Below, one piece after another: positions 40,833-49,963 of a stretch of 64,000 nucleotides of DNA (the stretch's first letter is position 1; every line of letters starts with the position of its first letter). The stretch lies in contig JAJPKA010000008.1 of assembly GCA_021323945.1 (NCBI GenBank), positions 1 to 64,000 on the forward strand, in the 5' to 3' direction. The stretch is from Pseudomonadota bacterium. Its GTDB lineage: Bacteria > Desulfobacterota > Binatia > Binatales > Binataceae. The notes under the pieces are model-generated. The model saw only the letters and a list, made by a program, of their open reading frames with translations. It was not told the origin of the DNA and made no database searches. Made by a program: the position numbers and the translations under genes.

Positions 40833-41861
40833 CTAAGGGTCCGGTAGCGCAACAAAGTCATAGGTGGGAGGAAGCTTGTCGCCAATTCTGCTTAGAGTCC
40901 GCTCATCACCTTCGATTCGGATGAGACCCCCATCACTTAGGGCACCCAGCACGGCCCCTGCAAGATCCTCGCGCATGCGCATAACCATGCCGCGAGTCGT
41001 ATGCGAGAAGGAGCCGTCGGCCAGCAAGGTTCGGAAACTTTCGCCACTATCGCAACTGCAGAACACACGGGCGTCGGCTCCGGCCGCACCTACCGCCCAG
41101 GTAGGTGGTGGCCCAGCCGCTGCCGCGGTGTAGACTGCTCCCTGTTGACCGCGGCCGACCATGAGCGGGATCGCATATGTGCGGCTCAATCCCTTGGCCA
41201 GTCTCCATGACATTCCTCCGTCGCCAGTGACGTACAGGCCCCGGCCGGTTGTTGCATATATTCGCTGCGAGTCGTTCGGATCGACCAACAGACAATGAAC
41301 ATCGGAAGGGATGCTGTGGTTGGCTGGCTCAAAGCTCGCGCCACGATCCCGTGAGCGGTACACGCCGCCCTCCTCGACCCCAACATAGATGGTGTCAGGT
41401 TGAACCGGATCGAACGCGATCGTTCGGATATGGGGAATATGTGGAGATTGGGCAAACCCCCATCGCTCTCGTCCCGGCATTTTCAGGAACGATGTGCACT
41501 CATAGAAGCTGTGGCCACCGTCATCGCTTCTGAAGAGTCGGGCATGGGAGGTGCCGACAAAAAGCTGACCAGGAACGTCCGGAGCAGCGGCGACCGCCCA
41601 AACTTCCTCATCACGAGCGTTCCTTGGGGTAATATCATGCCAGCTCCGACCCCCGTCGCTGGACCGTGCCAGTGACGACTTTCCGCGCGCGCTGCCCGCT
41701 TGCAGGTTATTAATAGACCCCGCGTAGATGACCTCAGGCTGAGTGCAGTCCTGAGCCATGCACCAGACCGAAGCTGGGTCGGCCAGCGCCAGCAAGGGTG
41801 TCCCGCCCCGTGTGAGATCGAGTAAGACAATGCCTTTGGCCGTTCCCACGCAAAGTCGCAT
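40833..41861 (-). CDS. BNR-repeat (sialidase-like) beta-propeller protein
   Basis: A 342-residue protein with at least five Asp-box repeats of the S-x-D-x-G-x-x-[WF] type: SSDGGRSW, SDDGGHSF, SRDRGASF, TGDGGMSW and SCDSGESF. The spacing of about 40-60 residues indicates a beta-propeller. No signal peptide is seen, so it is probably cytoplasmic. Related proteins are named as sialidase-like or Ycf48-like, but sialidase catalytic residues are not visible here, so no enzymatic function is assigned. It ends 48 bases beyond coaD on the opposite strand. Confidence 0.75.
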   Translation of the reverse strand: MRLCVGTAKGIVLLDLTRGGTPLLALADPASVWCMAQDCTQPEVIYAGSINNLQAGSARGKSSLARSSDGGRSWHDITPRNARDEEVWAVAAAPDVPGQLFVGTSHARLFRSDDGGHSFYECTSFLKMPGRERWGFAQSPHIPHIRTIAFDPVQPDTIYVGVEEGGVYRSRDRGASFEPANHSIPSDVHCLLVDPNDSQRIYATTGRGLYVTGDGGMSWRLAKGLSRTYAIPLMVGRGQQGAVYTAAAAGPPPTWAVGAAGADARVFCSCDSGESFRTLLADGSFSHTTRGMVMRMREDLAGAVLGALSDGGLIRIEGDERTLSRIGDKLPPTYDFVALPDP

Positions 41862-42062
41862 GGTGTTCCCCCCGCGTCGCCTGTCAGCTCAGATCCAAAT
41901 CGATTCCACTCTTTGTGATACTAACTCGCCGAAAGCAGTGCCGCCACACGGCGGCTGCGGCAGAGGCGGCTGGGGCAGCCAATTAGACGGATCAGAATGG
42001 TCAGAAACTTAAAATATTGTTGATGCGAAGAGGAGTTCGACGAATGGCCGTCTCTACGCGAG
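41862..42062. other. intergenic with GC-rich hairpin
   Basis: Upstream of the BNR gene. GCCGCC (41940-41945) and GGCGGC (41950-41955) form a six-pair hairpin with a four-base loop, and more GC-rich partial repeats follow. No gene was found. Confidence 0.3.
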
Positions 42063-42143
42063 CTAAAGGATTGCCCGGATCACGAGCGCTAAAATCTGCG
42101 CGATTAGCTGTTCGACGACAACTCGCAGAATCAAGCTCAGCAT
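42063..42143 (-). CDS. small hydrophobic peptide, 26 residues
   Basis: A 26-codon frame starting with ATG and ending TAG, too short for usual gene finders. Its start is preceded by a strong AAGGAGGGAGAGC, ideal in spacing. The product is almost entirely Leu/Ile/Val/Ala with one Glu, two Arg and two Gln (MLSLILRVVVEQLIAQILAL, then VIRAIL), so it would be a single membrane helix. It matches no family I know. Type I toxin-like peptides, small membrane regulators or chance are possible; the ribosome-binding site makes chance less likely. The neighbouring intergenic DNA is rich in palindromes. Confidence 0.45.
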   Translation of the reverse strand: MLSLILRVVVEQLIAQILALVIRAIL

Positions 42144-42320
42144 GCTCTCCCTCCTTGGTTGACTTGTTCAAACCCTAGCATTCGTGCTGCTTTAGATGGT
42201 GCATTCGAGGTTAACTTTCGGTTAAAAAGCCGGAGGAAGGGAGGAACGGGGGGATTTGCCAGATTTTCGGCGTCCCTGGCGGCTTTCGGCAGGCGCGTTT
42301 GCCTTCGATTGAGTGCTGCT

Positions 42321-42350
42321 CGTGGTTCACCGTGTTCTCGGTGAACCACG
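42321..42350. repeat. 12-bp perfect inverted repeat
   Basis: CGTGGTTCACCG, six bases, CGGTGAACCACG: a perfect 12-pair hairpin in the gap before lspA. No T-tract follows in either direction, so it is not a normal intrinsic terminator. Confidence 0.6.
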
Positions 42351-42503
42351 AAGCGGCGACCTAAGTCATGTCGTTGGCTCCGCTCGAAAGTGCTTTTATG
42401 CGCGATGCACGAGACGGACGTGCGTCCCAACCCGAATGCTTCCTGCGTGTTTCGTCGGCTGCGCTGGACGGCGGTTCTTTATCTCGATTATTTCTAGCTT
42501 TCT

Positions 42504-42519
42504 ATGGTCTTAGGACCAT
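42504..42519. repeat. short perfect inverted repeat
   Basis: ATGGTC, four bases, GACCAT, 154 bases to the right of the 12-bp hairpin in the same intergenic region. Confidence 0.4.
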
Positions 42520-42548
42520 TATGTAGGAGCCCGTAGGTCCGTTGTCGT

Positions 42549-42567
42549 CACGGAACCCGGTTCCGTG
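42549..42567. repeat. 9-bp palindrome with single-base centre
   Basis: CACGGAACC-C-GGTTCCGTG, a 19-base near-perfect palindrome, 88 bases from the lspA stop. It could be a protein-binding site or, less likely, a transcript end for lspA. Confidence 0.5.
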
Positions 42568-42654
42568 GCTTAGGGAGCACACCCCGGATAACGATTGATC
42601 GCGACGGCTTGGCCGCATATAGCGGGATGATCGAATTTTGCTGCGCCTTCGGCT

Positions 42655-43239
42655 TCAGTGCTTCGCGGTCAAAGCATCTCGTGTCCGACTTTCGAGGAGG
42701 CTGACAACCATAATGGTCGCTACACCAACGGTTATCGCGCTGTCCGCCAGGTTGAATACAGGGTAACTGAATGCACCGTGATGGAAATAAATAAAGTCAA
42801 TCACACGACCTCGTACCAGCCGGTCGATGAAATTGCCGAGCGTGCCTCCCAGGATCAGAGCTAATCCATTCCGCGAGCTAACCGAAGTACCTTCCCGGGC
42901 GATCAGGATCATCAGCACGACCGTCGCGATCGACGAGAGCGCCAGAAAGAAGATATCGCGAATCGCGCTGGGCATTGTCGAGAAGAGGCTGAAGGCTGCT
43001 CCCGGATTCAGCGTGTAGGTAAGGTCGAGCCAGTTCGGAATCACCGTCCACGTCTCGTGGAAAGGTAATCGACCAGCGACGTAGAACTTGGACAGTTGAT
43101 CCAATGCAACTACCGGAAACGTTATAGTAGCTAGCGCGGCGCATAAATTTCTGGCCGACCACGCGATCATCTCACTTGCCGCCGCGCCAGTCACCGGTGC
43201 TGGATCCATTGGTATCAGGTCTGCACTATGGCACGGCAT
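42655..43239 (-). CDS. lspA: lipoprotein signal peptidase (signal peptidase II)
   Basis: Inner-membrane aspartyl protease that cuts the signal peptide from prolipoproteins. Four hydrophobic segments are present. The two catalytic Asp lie in GTLGNFIDRLVRGRVIDF and VFNLADSAITVG; the DQLSKFYV and NPGAAFSL segments are other family signatures. The 194-residue frame overlaps the ileS end by 25 bases, and an internal ATG at 43209 would remove the overlap and about ten residues. The ileS-lspA order is a common pairing. Confidence 0.95.
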   Translation of the reverse strand: MPCHSADLIPMDPAPVTGAAASEMIAWSARNLCAALATITFPVVALDQLSKFYVAGRLPFHETWTVIPNWLDLTYTLNPGAAFSLFSTMPSAIRDIFFLALSSIATVVLMILIAREGTSVSSRNGLALILGGTLGNFIDRLVRGRVIDFIYFHHGAFSYPVFNLADSAITVGVATIMVVSLLESRTRDALTAKH

Positions 43240-46220
43240 CGTACACAGAGTTCCGGATGCCCGCCATCAGCATAGTAGCACCAGCATCTTTGGCATTTTT
43301 GGCCGGGCGCTCGCTGACCGACGAGAATCGCTGGTGGATTATCGCTGATCCTCGCGAAATGGCCGTCACTGTGAAATTCACGTGCCCCGCCCGCTCGGGC
43401 GAGAAGTTGCCTTACCTCGGGCTCGGCCAGAATCTTGACCTCTGAAACTATGAATAGCTCTTTGAGGAGGTCACGATCGGCCTGAAGGTCTGCCCATCCG
43501 TCGCCGGTAGTGCCGTCGCCGGTAGTGCCGACCGCTATCTGAGCTTCGAGTGGCGCGCCGATAGTACCCGACTGGCGCATTTGCTCGAGGAGCTTCAGGG
43601 TTTGGTCGCGCAGCTGTAATAACCGCTGCCATCGCGCTTCGAGCGCCGGATCCAGCAACTCAGGTCGGGCCGCGGGTAGGGTCAACAGATGGACACTCTC
43701 CGCGGTTCTTCGCGGAATTCGAAGATATACCTCGTCGGCAGTGAATGGGATTAATGGCGCCAGCATTCGTACTAGAGCATCCAGCACGACATAAAGCGCA
43801 GTTTGGGCCGAACGCCGCTCGAACGAATGGGCTCCGGAACAATAGAGCCGGTCACGGGCGACATCTATGTACAGCGAACTCAAGTCCACCACGACAAAAT
43901 TCAAGATGGCATGAAAGGCGGCCTGAAAGTCATAATTCTCGAAAGCCTTCAAGACCGTGGACTTCAACCGTTCGAGCCGCGCCAGTATAAAGCGGTCCAA
44001 CTCCGGCAAGCGCTCGATCGTCACCGCGTCGCGCTCGGGGTCGAAATCGTAAAGATTACCCAGCATATAACGGCAAGTGTTGCGGAGTTTGCGATACGAC
44101 TCTGAAACAGCCGAATAGATGGTCTCGCCGAGTGCGATTTCCGCCGTATAATCCAGCGACGCATAGACCAGGCGCAGAACATCGGCTCCTAACCGCTCAA
44201 CGATTTCAATCGCGTCAGGGGAGTTGCCCAGCGACTTGGACATCTTACGCCCCTGTTCGTCAACGGTCAGGCCATGATTAATAACATTGCGGAAGGGTGC
44301 GCTGCCCCGTTCGGCTACCGCGCAGACCAAAGATGAGCCGAACCAGCCGCGCGCCTGCTCGACCGCTTCAAGATAGGCGTCGGCCGGCCACGTCAGTTCA
44401 GATCGTAGCCCCAGCACTGCATTCTGAGACGAGCCCGAGTCAAACCAGACGTCCAAAACATCTTCTTCTTTTGCGAAATCAGTCCCTCCACACTTGCTGC
44501 ACTTGACCTTGTCCGGGACGAAATCGGCGGTTGGGCGCGCAAACCAGGCGTCAGAACCCTCTTGAGCGAAGAGCTGTTCGACGCGACGCATCGTTTCGAT
44601 GTCGAGCATAATTTCACGGCAGCTGGTGCACCGCAGAGCGGGGATCGGAACACCCCACGCACGCTGTCGCGAAAGACACCAGTCCGGACGCGTTTCGGTC
44701 ATGTTGCGGATTCGTTCGCGCGACCATGACGGGACCCAATTAACCTGATCTATCGCTTCGAGAATCCGAGCGCGCAACTGACGATGGTCAATATTGAGGA
44801 ACCATTGCTCGGTTGCCCGAAAGATCAGCGGATTCTTGCATCGCCAGCAGTGCGGGTAGCTATGGCTATATTGATGAGCTGCCAACAGAGCGCCAATCTT
44901 GCGGAGATGCTCGACGATACTGTCGTTAGCATCGAATACGTTCTGTCCCGCCCACTGGCCGGCATCCGCCGTAAACCGACCTTGGTCATCAACCGGCGTA
45001 AATGGAGTAAGGCCATATTGCGAGCCCACCACGAAGTCTTCGTAGCCGTGGCCAGGGGCCGTGTGAACCAAGCCTGTACCCGTTTCAGCAGTAACGTGGT
45101 CGCCGTACATCAGCTTGACATCGCGCCCGGTGAAAGGATGACGAAAGATGTTCTGGCCGTCGAATCGATGCAGTACTTCGCGGTCGAGCGGGATTGTCCC
45201 CTCTACCGGCAAAGCGCATTCGCTCGCTATGGACTGGACGAGTTTCTCGGCGACAATGTAATACCGGCCGCTGATCTTGAGCGCCACATAATCAAAGGCG
45301 GCGTTGAGGCAAATACCAAGATTGGCGGGCAAGGTCCATGGTGTGGTGGTCCAGATCAACGCGTATAGGTTGGCTGCTTTGTGCGCGGCGGCCAGCTCCG
45401 CCCGATCTGCCGGGTCGGCCGCGAGCGAGCCTGCGTCGGTCAGATTTGAATTAAGCGCAAAAGCGACATAAATCGATGGCGAAACGTGTAGGTCGTACTC
45501 AACCTCTGCCTCAGCCAGGGCGGTCCGATCACTGAAACACCAATATACCGGTCTTAGCCCGCGGTAGACGTAACCGCCCTCGACCATGTGCCGCAGTACA
45601 GTTACCTCCGCGGCGTCATACTCCGGGCTCATGGTCAGGTAGGGTGCAAACCAGTCGCCAATCACTCCGAGGCGGCGGAAATCACTTCTCTGAAGCTCGA
45701 TCCATTTTTCTGCTTCCGCTCGGCACAAACGTCGCAGTTCCAGTTTCGAAATGGTTCGCGCGCGGTCGCCCAAATCGCGGGAAACCTTGTACTCGATCGG
45801 CATTCCATGGCAGTCCCATCCGGGCACATAGGGAGTTGAAAACCCCATCATCGAACGTGACCGCACGACGAAATCCTTCAAAATCTTGTTGAGGGCGGTG
45901 CCCAAATGAACGCGGCCATTGGCGTAAGGCGGTCCGTCGTGGAGCACCCATTTGGGCCCATGCTTGCGCGCCTCGAGCAATCGTCCATAAAGGTTCAGTT
46001 CATCCCAGCGCCGCAGCATCTCAGGCTCGCGCTTGGGTAGATTTGCCTTCATGGGGAAATCGGTTTTGGGAAGCTGAAGGGTCGCTTTGTAATCCTTTGC
46101 TGGCACGTCCAGCTCTACGCCGAAAGCCACTTCGGCGTACTTGACCTCCTGTATTATGTCTTGGGTAGCTGCCTCTGACACGCAAGAAACCGCCCTGCTG
46201 ACAGAGTTCTTCCGTGTCAC
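43215..46220 (-). CDS. ileS: isoleucyl-tRNA synthetase
   Basis: Charges tRNA-Ile and edits mischarged valine. The 1001-residue protein has DGPPYANGRVHLGTALNKIL (the HIGH motif appears as HLGT), FSTPYVPGWDCHGMPIEYKV, the editing-domain block TTPWTLPANLGICLN, and [13 protein letters not shown]-terminal zinc-binding pair CQRCWCYY and CVRC completes the family. A 15-base direct repeat (43498-43527) encodes a doubled TTGDG near the C-terminus. The first 40 residues are unlike other IleRS; an in-frame GTG near DVPAKDYKATL is a possible later start. The 530 bases upstream show no T-box-like sequence. Confidence 0.95.
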   Translation of the reverse strand: MTRKNSVSRAVSCVSEAATQDIIQEVKYAEVAFGVELDVPAKDYKATLQLPKTDFPMKANLPKREPEMLRRWDELNLYGRLLEARKHGPKWVLHDGPPYANGRVHLGTALNKILKDFVVRSRSMMGFSTPYVPGWDCHGMPIEYKVSRDLGDRARTISKLELRRLCRAEAEKWIELQRSDFRRLGVIGDWFAPYLTMSPEYDAAEVTVLRHMVEGGYVYRGLRPVYWCFSDRTALAEAEVEYDLHVSPSIYVAFALNSNLTDAGSLAADPADRAELAAAHKAANLYALIWTTTPWTLPANLGICLNAAFDYVALKISGRYYIVAEKLVQSIASECALPVEGTIPLDREVLHRFDGQNIFRHPFTGRDVKLMYGDHVTAETGTGLVHTAPGHGYEDFVVGSQYGLTPFTPVDDQGRFTADAGQWAGQNVFDANDSIVEHLRKIGALLAAHQYSHSYPHCWRCKNPLIFRATEQWFLNIDHRQLRARILEAIDQVNWVPSWSRERIRNMTETRPDWCLSRQRAWGVPIPALRCTSCREIMLDIETMRRVEQLFAQEGSDAWFARPTADFVPDKVKCSKCGGTDFAKEEDVLDVWFDSGSSQNAVLGLRSELTWPADAYLEAVEQARGWFGSSLVCAVAERGSAPFRNVINHGLTVDEQGRKMSKSLGNSPDAIEIVERLGADVLRLVYASLDYTAEIALGETIYSAVSESYRKLRNTCRYMLGNLYDFDPERDAVTIERLPELDRFILARLERLKSTVLKAFENYDFQAAFHAILNFVVVDLSSLYIDVARDRLYCSGAHSFERRSAQTALYVVLDALVRMLAPLIPFTADEVYLRIPRRTAESVHLLTLPAARPELLDPALEARWQRLLQLRDQTLKLLEQMRQSGTIGAPLEAQIAVGTTGDGTTGDGWADLQADRDLLKELFIVSEVKILAEPEVRQLLARAGGAREFHSDGHFARISDNPPAILVGQRAPGQKCQRCWCYYADGGHPELCVRCRAIVQT

Positions 46221-46598
46221 GCTCTTCCGAGCTTAGCATAACTGTCGCGTCTTCATCATGATAAGGGCGAAAGAGACCCGCTTGCTTCCGCCGCGTCTGA
46301 GCGTGACGGAAGCGCGGGTGTTGCTTGGATGCTGGTTTTACAAATCCTGGGCGGGCCGAGAGAAGACTCCAGCGGCGCATTTGAGTTGTGGCTTTGACGG
46401 ATGAGGTGACACCTTGCGGCCTGATGTGGCGGATTTTTCTCGTAGACCATTGCCGGGCAAGTGCGCAAGCGCTAAATGAAAGAGAAGCTTGACGGGGATG
46501 ACCACTGACAAGTGCTGCATCGTGCAGCCAAAGACGCGCAACGACTGCTAGGCCAATCCCGCATGATGGTCGACATAAGATGGTCGGATGACGGACAG
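46221..46598. other. intergenic, no gene seen
   Basis: Upstream of ileS. I looked for a T-box specifier stem and antiterminator sequence on the minus strand and found none. Short frames here show no family resemblance. Confidence 0.35.
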
Positions 46599-46667
46599 AT
46601 GACCCCGATGAGTCTGCGCGTTACCGACGTCGAGCGCAACCTGCAATACTATCAAGGCGCGACTTAA
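46599..46667 (+). pseudogene. possible glyoxalase/VOC-family N-terminal remnant
   Basis: A 22-codon frame reads MTPMSLRVTDVERNLQYYQG then ends. This is close to the opening of many glyoxalase/VOC proteins (a strand, then DVERSLAFY). Nothing resembling the remaining domain follows before the next gene, so it would be a broken fragment. The match is short and could be fortuitous. Confidence 0.3.
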
Positions 46668-46748
46668 TCGTTCCCCCTCTACAAAGACCGAAATGCGTCG
46701 CCAGAATCTGAACATCGTTCCAGGTAGTCACAGTGAGGAGGCTGGACT

Positions 46749-47417
46749 TTGCGAACAGGACCTTTAGTGCGACGAGGAGCCCACTCAATGCGGGCCGCTC
46801 AGCCTACGGCAGCAACACCACGTCACCCGCGGCTCTTCAGTAAGCAAAATCTCCAGTTACAAGCTTTCTCCCTGCCGCCTGCTGCCCCCGCGAGCGGAAT
46901 TGCCTCAAGCTGTCGCCTGCCGATTAACCTTCGTAGCTTCCTTGCCCAACAGTTGGGATGTGAATCGGATGCCAGCGACGACACCATCCTTAAATATGCT
47001 GCGCACGCCGACCAGTTCACATTGAATAAACTGGCGCGAGCGATCCGCCGTTACTCCACCGCCCTAGCTCACGAGGCATGGGTGCAATGCAGTGTGCCGG
47101 TAATCAGTTTTGCCGAGGCCCATCAACGCGGTTGCGCAGTGGTTCTTTGCCTGCGCTGTGCCAGAGTTGATTTTGGCGACGGGGCGCTGAACGATCATCA
47201 GAGTAATGGGTGCGTACCTATCACCCTGTGCAGAAAAGAAACCTGCCAAACACACGCCTCGACGACGAAGGATCCCGTCGCAGATGTTCCGGAACGGGTC
47301 CAACGTCTGGTCGAGGAGTTCCGGGCATTGCGCAGCGCATTTGGGTTATGCCACTTCGATCTCGATTGTTACCTGCGCGGCTCACACCTGATTCTGATGT
47401 GGCGGCCGCTCGGATAA
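46749..47417 (+). CDS. hypothetical protein, cysteine-rich C-terminal half
   Basis: A 222-codon frame not matched to a known family. The start is TTG (46749), supported by GAGGAGG about 9 bases upstream. The N-terminal 60 residues are low complexity (many Ala, Pro, Arg), followed by a helix-rich region LRSFLAQQLG and SDDTILKYAAHADQFT. A cysteine-containing segment (VLCLRCARVDF, then CVPITLCRKETCQTH) could bind a metal, and the end has FGLCHFDLDCYLRG. Codon use and start make it plausible, but it could also be non-coding. Confidence 0.4.
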   Translation: MRTGPLVRRGAHSMRAAQPTAATPRHPRLFSKQNLQLQAFSLPPAAPASGIASSCRLPINLRSFLAQQLGCESDASDDTILKYAAHADQFTLNKLARAIRRYSTALAHEAWVQCSVPVISFAEAHQRGCAVVLCLRCARVDFGDGALNDHQSNGCVPITLCRKETCQTHASTTKDPVADVPERVQRLVEEFRALRSAFGLCHFDLDCYLRGSHLILMWRPLG

Positions 47418-47579
47418 ACCCACCCGGATGCGGTGAGGCTTGGGAGTCGGACAAATCTGACCCAAGCTCTCGCTTTCGCCTGCTCTGAATGCTGTTGGTG
47501 TGCGTGCCGATAATGTTGTAACTGAGAACTGCGCTTCTGCTGGGGCCGATGCCCGAGCGCAGCAGCTAGGTTAGCGGAG

Positions 47580-47777
47580 TCAGATAGCTGACGCTCGCCG
47601 ACGGCGTTGCTCTTTTCGACGACGGCGCTGTGCCTCGGAACGCTTGCGTTTTCGGCGGACACTCGGCTTCTCGTAGAATGCCCGCTTCTTCATTTCCTTG
47701 AAAACTCCCTCTTTGGCCAGTTTGCGCTTGAGCACGCGCATAGCCTGGTCCAAAGAGCCTTCAACCCTAATCTCCAT
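47580..47777 (-). CDS. rpsU: ribosomal protein bS21
   Basis: A 65-residue small-subunit ribosomal protein that helps initiation of translation. The sequence has the family pattern: MEIRVEGSLDQAMRVLKRKL, FKEMKKRAFYEKPSVRRKRK and an Arg/Lys-rich tail. The ATG at 47777 has ACGGAGG just upstream. A longer upstream frame contributes 32 residues unlike bS21 and is rejected. It stands apart from other ribosomal genes, which is usual for rpsU. Confidence 0.95.
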   Translation of the reverse strand: MEIRVEGSLDQAMRVLKRKLAKEGVFKEMKKRAFYEKPSVRRKRKRSEAQRRRRKEQRRRRASAI

Positions 47778-47883
47778 AAACCTCCGTACGGTCCACGCGA
47801 ATTGACAATCGACAATAAGGCCAGCTTGACGCAGTGTCAACCAAAAGGGCTCATGGCGACCTATCCACAGCAAAGCGACCGCC

Positions 47884-49272
47884 TCAGGGTGTTGATGCGG
47901 GGAGTTGCTGCGGCTTTTTCAGGAACAACAACAACACCATCGCCGTCAGATTCAAGGCAGCGCTCAGATTAAAGGCTAGCCTGTAGCTATGTGCCGCGTC
48001 ATAGATGAGGCCGGCGATCAATGGGCCAAACGCCGCTGGCGCGCCGGCCAGTGCGAAAATGAACCCGACGATAGCGCCAATCTCGGCGCGGCCAAAAAAA
48101 TCGCCCACCACTGCCGGAAACAGGGCGGTCACGCCTCCATAAGAAAACCCGAATAAGGCCGCGGAAATATATAAGAGAACGATGCCCGAGCTCGCGGTGA
48201 AGCCGGCAAACGAAAGCCCTTGGAACAGCAGGCAGGCACCAAGACTGACAATGCGACCAAACCGATCAGAAAGTGGTCCAATCGCCAGGCGCCCCGCAAA
48301 CCCCGCGAAGCCGATCACACTTATCGTCATTGCTGCCGCGAACGCCGAGACCCCCATGTCGGTCGCAAACGGAACGATATGCACCATCGGCATAAAGACG
48401 ACCAGCCAGGTCAGAGTGAAGATGATGTTCAGCAGCCAGAATGCCCCTGTGTGTCGGGCTTCTGCCAATGTGTAACTGCGTTCTTCCGCAAGATCAGCCG
48501 ATAATTGTTGCGCAACTGGATCTTCGTCGAGGCCGTCCGGGCGTAATCCGACAGCTTCCGGCTGCTGCACCATTAAACATGAACAGCCAGCTATTGTGCA
48601 TAGGGCGAGAAGACCAAGAATCAGGTATGCATCTCTCCATCCATCCTTAAGTATGAGTGCATTGGCCAGCGGGGGAAAGACAAACATCCCGAAGCTCGCT
48701 CCAGCCGAGGCAATGCTCAAAGCCAGACCCCGCCGGCGGGCGAACCATCGCACGACCGTCGCATTACATGGAACGTAGGCCGCGCTCATCCCTAACGCAG
48801 CAATTAGACCGAGAGCCAGGTAGATGTGCCACAAAAGGTGAACCCGGCTCATCAGCATGACTCCGGCCCCTAACAGGCAGCCGCCGGTCAGCAGCACGAT
48901 GCGAGGTCCCCATCGATCGGTCAGTCTTCCACTGACCAGACCGAGAGCGCTGTAGACAAATACGTAGATCGAGTAAGGAAGTGACAGGCTTCCGCGATTC
49001 CAGCCTGTATCAGCTGAAATATATGGCATAAACACGCCATAGCTGAACTGAACTCCATAAGCGATGCATAAAATGCTAAATGCGCTCGCGACAATCAGCC
49101 ATCCGTAAAAGATTCGTCGCGGCTGTCTATCGAATGCGAACGGACCCTTTCCGGTGTCGCCTAGCTGTTGAGATGCCGCACTGCTCAATTCGGCTTCAGT
49201 CTGCAAGGTGCTCGCGAATAGTGGCTTGAGGTTAGCTGTAGGATACGGAGAACCGTCGAAAAGTCTTTTCAA
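47884..49272 (-). CDS. MFS transporter
   Basis: A 462-residue major facilitator superfamily permease with about 12 hydrophobic segments, resembling oxalate/formate antiporters and monocarboxylate-type carriers. The loop after helix 2 has the conserved GRLTDRWGPR motif, and the second half repeats it as GPLSDRFGRIV. The first 50 residues are hydrophilic, before GWLIVASAFSILCIAYGVQF. The substrate cannot be assigned. Confidence 0.88.
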   Translation of the reverse strand: MKRLFDGSPYPTANLKPLFASTLQTEAELSSAASQQLGDTGKGPFAFDRQPRRIFYGWLIVASAFSILCIAYGVQFSYGVFMPYISADTGWNRGSLSLPYSIYVFVYSALGLVSGRLTDRWGPRIVLLTGGCLLGAGVMLMSRVHLLWHIYLALGLIAALGMSAAYVPCNATVVRWFARRRGLALSIASAGASFGMFVFPPLANALILKDGWRDAYLILGLLALCTIAGCSCLMVQQPEAVGLRPDGLDEDPVAQQLSADLAEERSYTLAEARHTGAFWLLNIIFTLTWLVVFMPMVHIVPFATDMGVSAFAAAMTISVIGFAGFAGRLAIGPLSDRFGRIVSLGACLLFQGLSFAGFTASSGIVLLYISAALFGFSYGGVTALFPAVVGDFFGRAEIGAIVGFIFALAGAPAAFGPLIAGLIYDAAHSYRLAFNLSAALNLTAMVLLLFLKKPQQLPASTP

Positions 49273-49435
49273 CCCCTTGGTTCACTTCCACGACAGCAAA
49301 GCGCTCTCGTAATCCCAATCATCTCAGATTGCCTCATGCGCCATGGTTTCTCGGGTAGCTGTTCATACTACACACTGGCGGCAACCACCAAATGCGCTCT
49401 CGTCTGATAGCGAGTACGATCGAGGTCTGCCCATT

Positions 49436-49963
49436 ATGCCGCAGTTGCGCGACGTCCTGATCGATCGGCCCCGCGTGTTGTTCGTCGGGATCAATCCAAG
49501 TTTGCGGTCAGCTCAGCTGGGCCATCACTTTGCGGGTCGCGGCAACCCGTTTTGGCGTCTCTTGTCTGCCGCGCGCATTGTGCCAGAGCCCTTGACCTAC
49601 GAGGACGACCAGAAACTGGTACGTTACGGGTTGGCATTGACCAATTTATGCAGTCGCGCAACGCGCTCAGCTTCGGAGCTGCAGCGCGACGAGATCCAAC
49701 GCGGCAAAGCTAAGCTGCTTCGAAAGATCGCCCGTGTGCGACCGATGGTAGTGGCATTCGTCGGAGCGACAATTTATCGTTATTTTGCGGACAGTCCGGC
49801 CGAGTACGGCGTGGGTCCGAAGCGTCAAATAATCAAAGGGGCACGGATCTTCGTCCTACCCAACCCTAGCGGCCTCAATGCCAACTTCCCCGGCTTCAAG
49901 GACAAGCTTGTGTGGTTTGAGCAACTACGGGAGTTCGCCCACCTCCCATCCATCGACCGTTAG
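49436..49963 (+). CDS. mug: G/U mismatch-specific DNA glycosylase (Mug-like)
   Basis: Removes uracil or alkylated cytosine derivatives from G-mispairs. The 175-residue protein has VLFVGINPSLRSAQLGHHF (the Asn is the catalytic-water residue of Mug), RGNPFWRLLSAARI, TNLCSRATRSASEL and the DNA-insertion loop LPNPSGLNANF. The ATG at 49436 has GAGGT 10 bases upstream; an in-frame start at 49343 adds 31 unlike residues. It is divergent from the MFS gene. Confidence 0.88.
   Translation: MPQLRDVLIDRPRVLFVGINPSLRSAQLGHHFAGRGNPFWRLLSAARIVPEPLTYEDDQKLVRYGLALTNLCSRATRSASELQRDEIQRGKAKLLRKIARVRPMVVAFVGATIYRYFADSPAEYGVGPKRQIIKGARIFVLPNPSGLNANFPGFKDKLVWFEQLREFAHLPSIDR

Noticed and set aside
46201-46748. T-box leader for ileS
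   Set aside because: No T-box sequence or antiterminator was seen on the minus strand.
47607-47972. plus-strand frame over rpsU and the MFS gene end
   Set aside because: Antisense to rpsU; no ribosome-binding site or domain.
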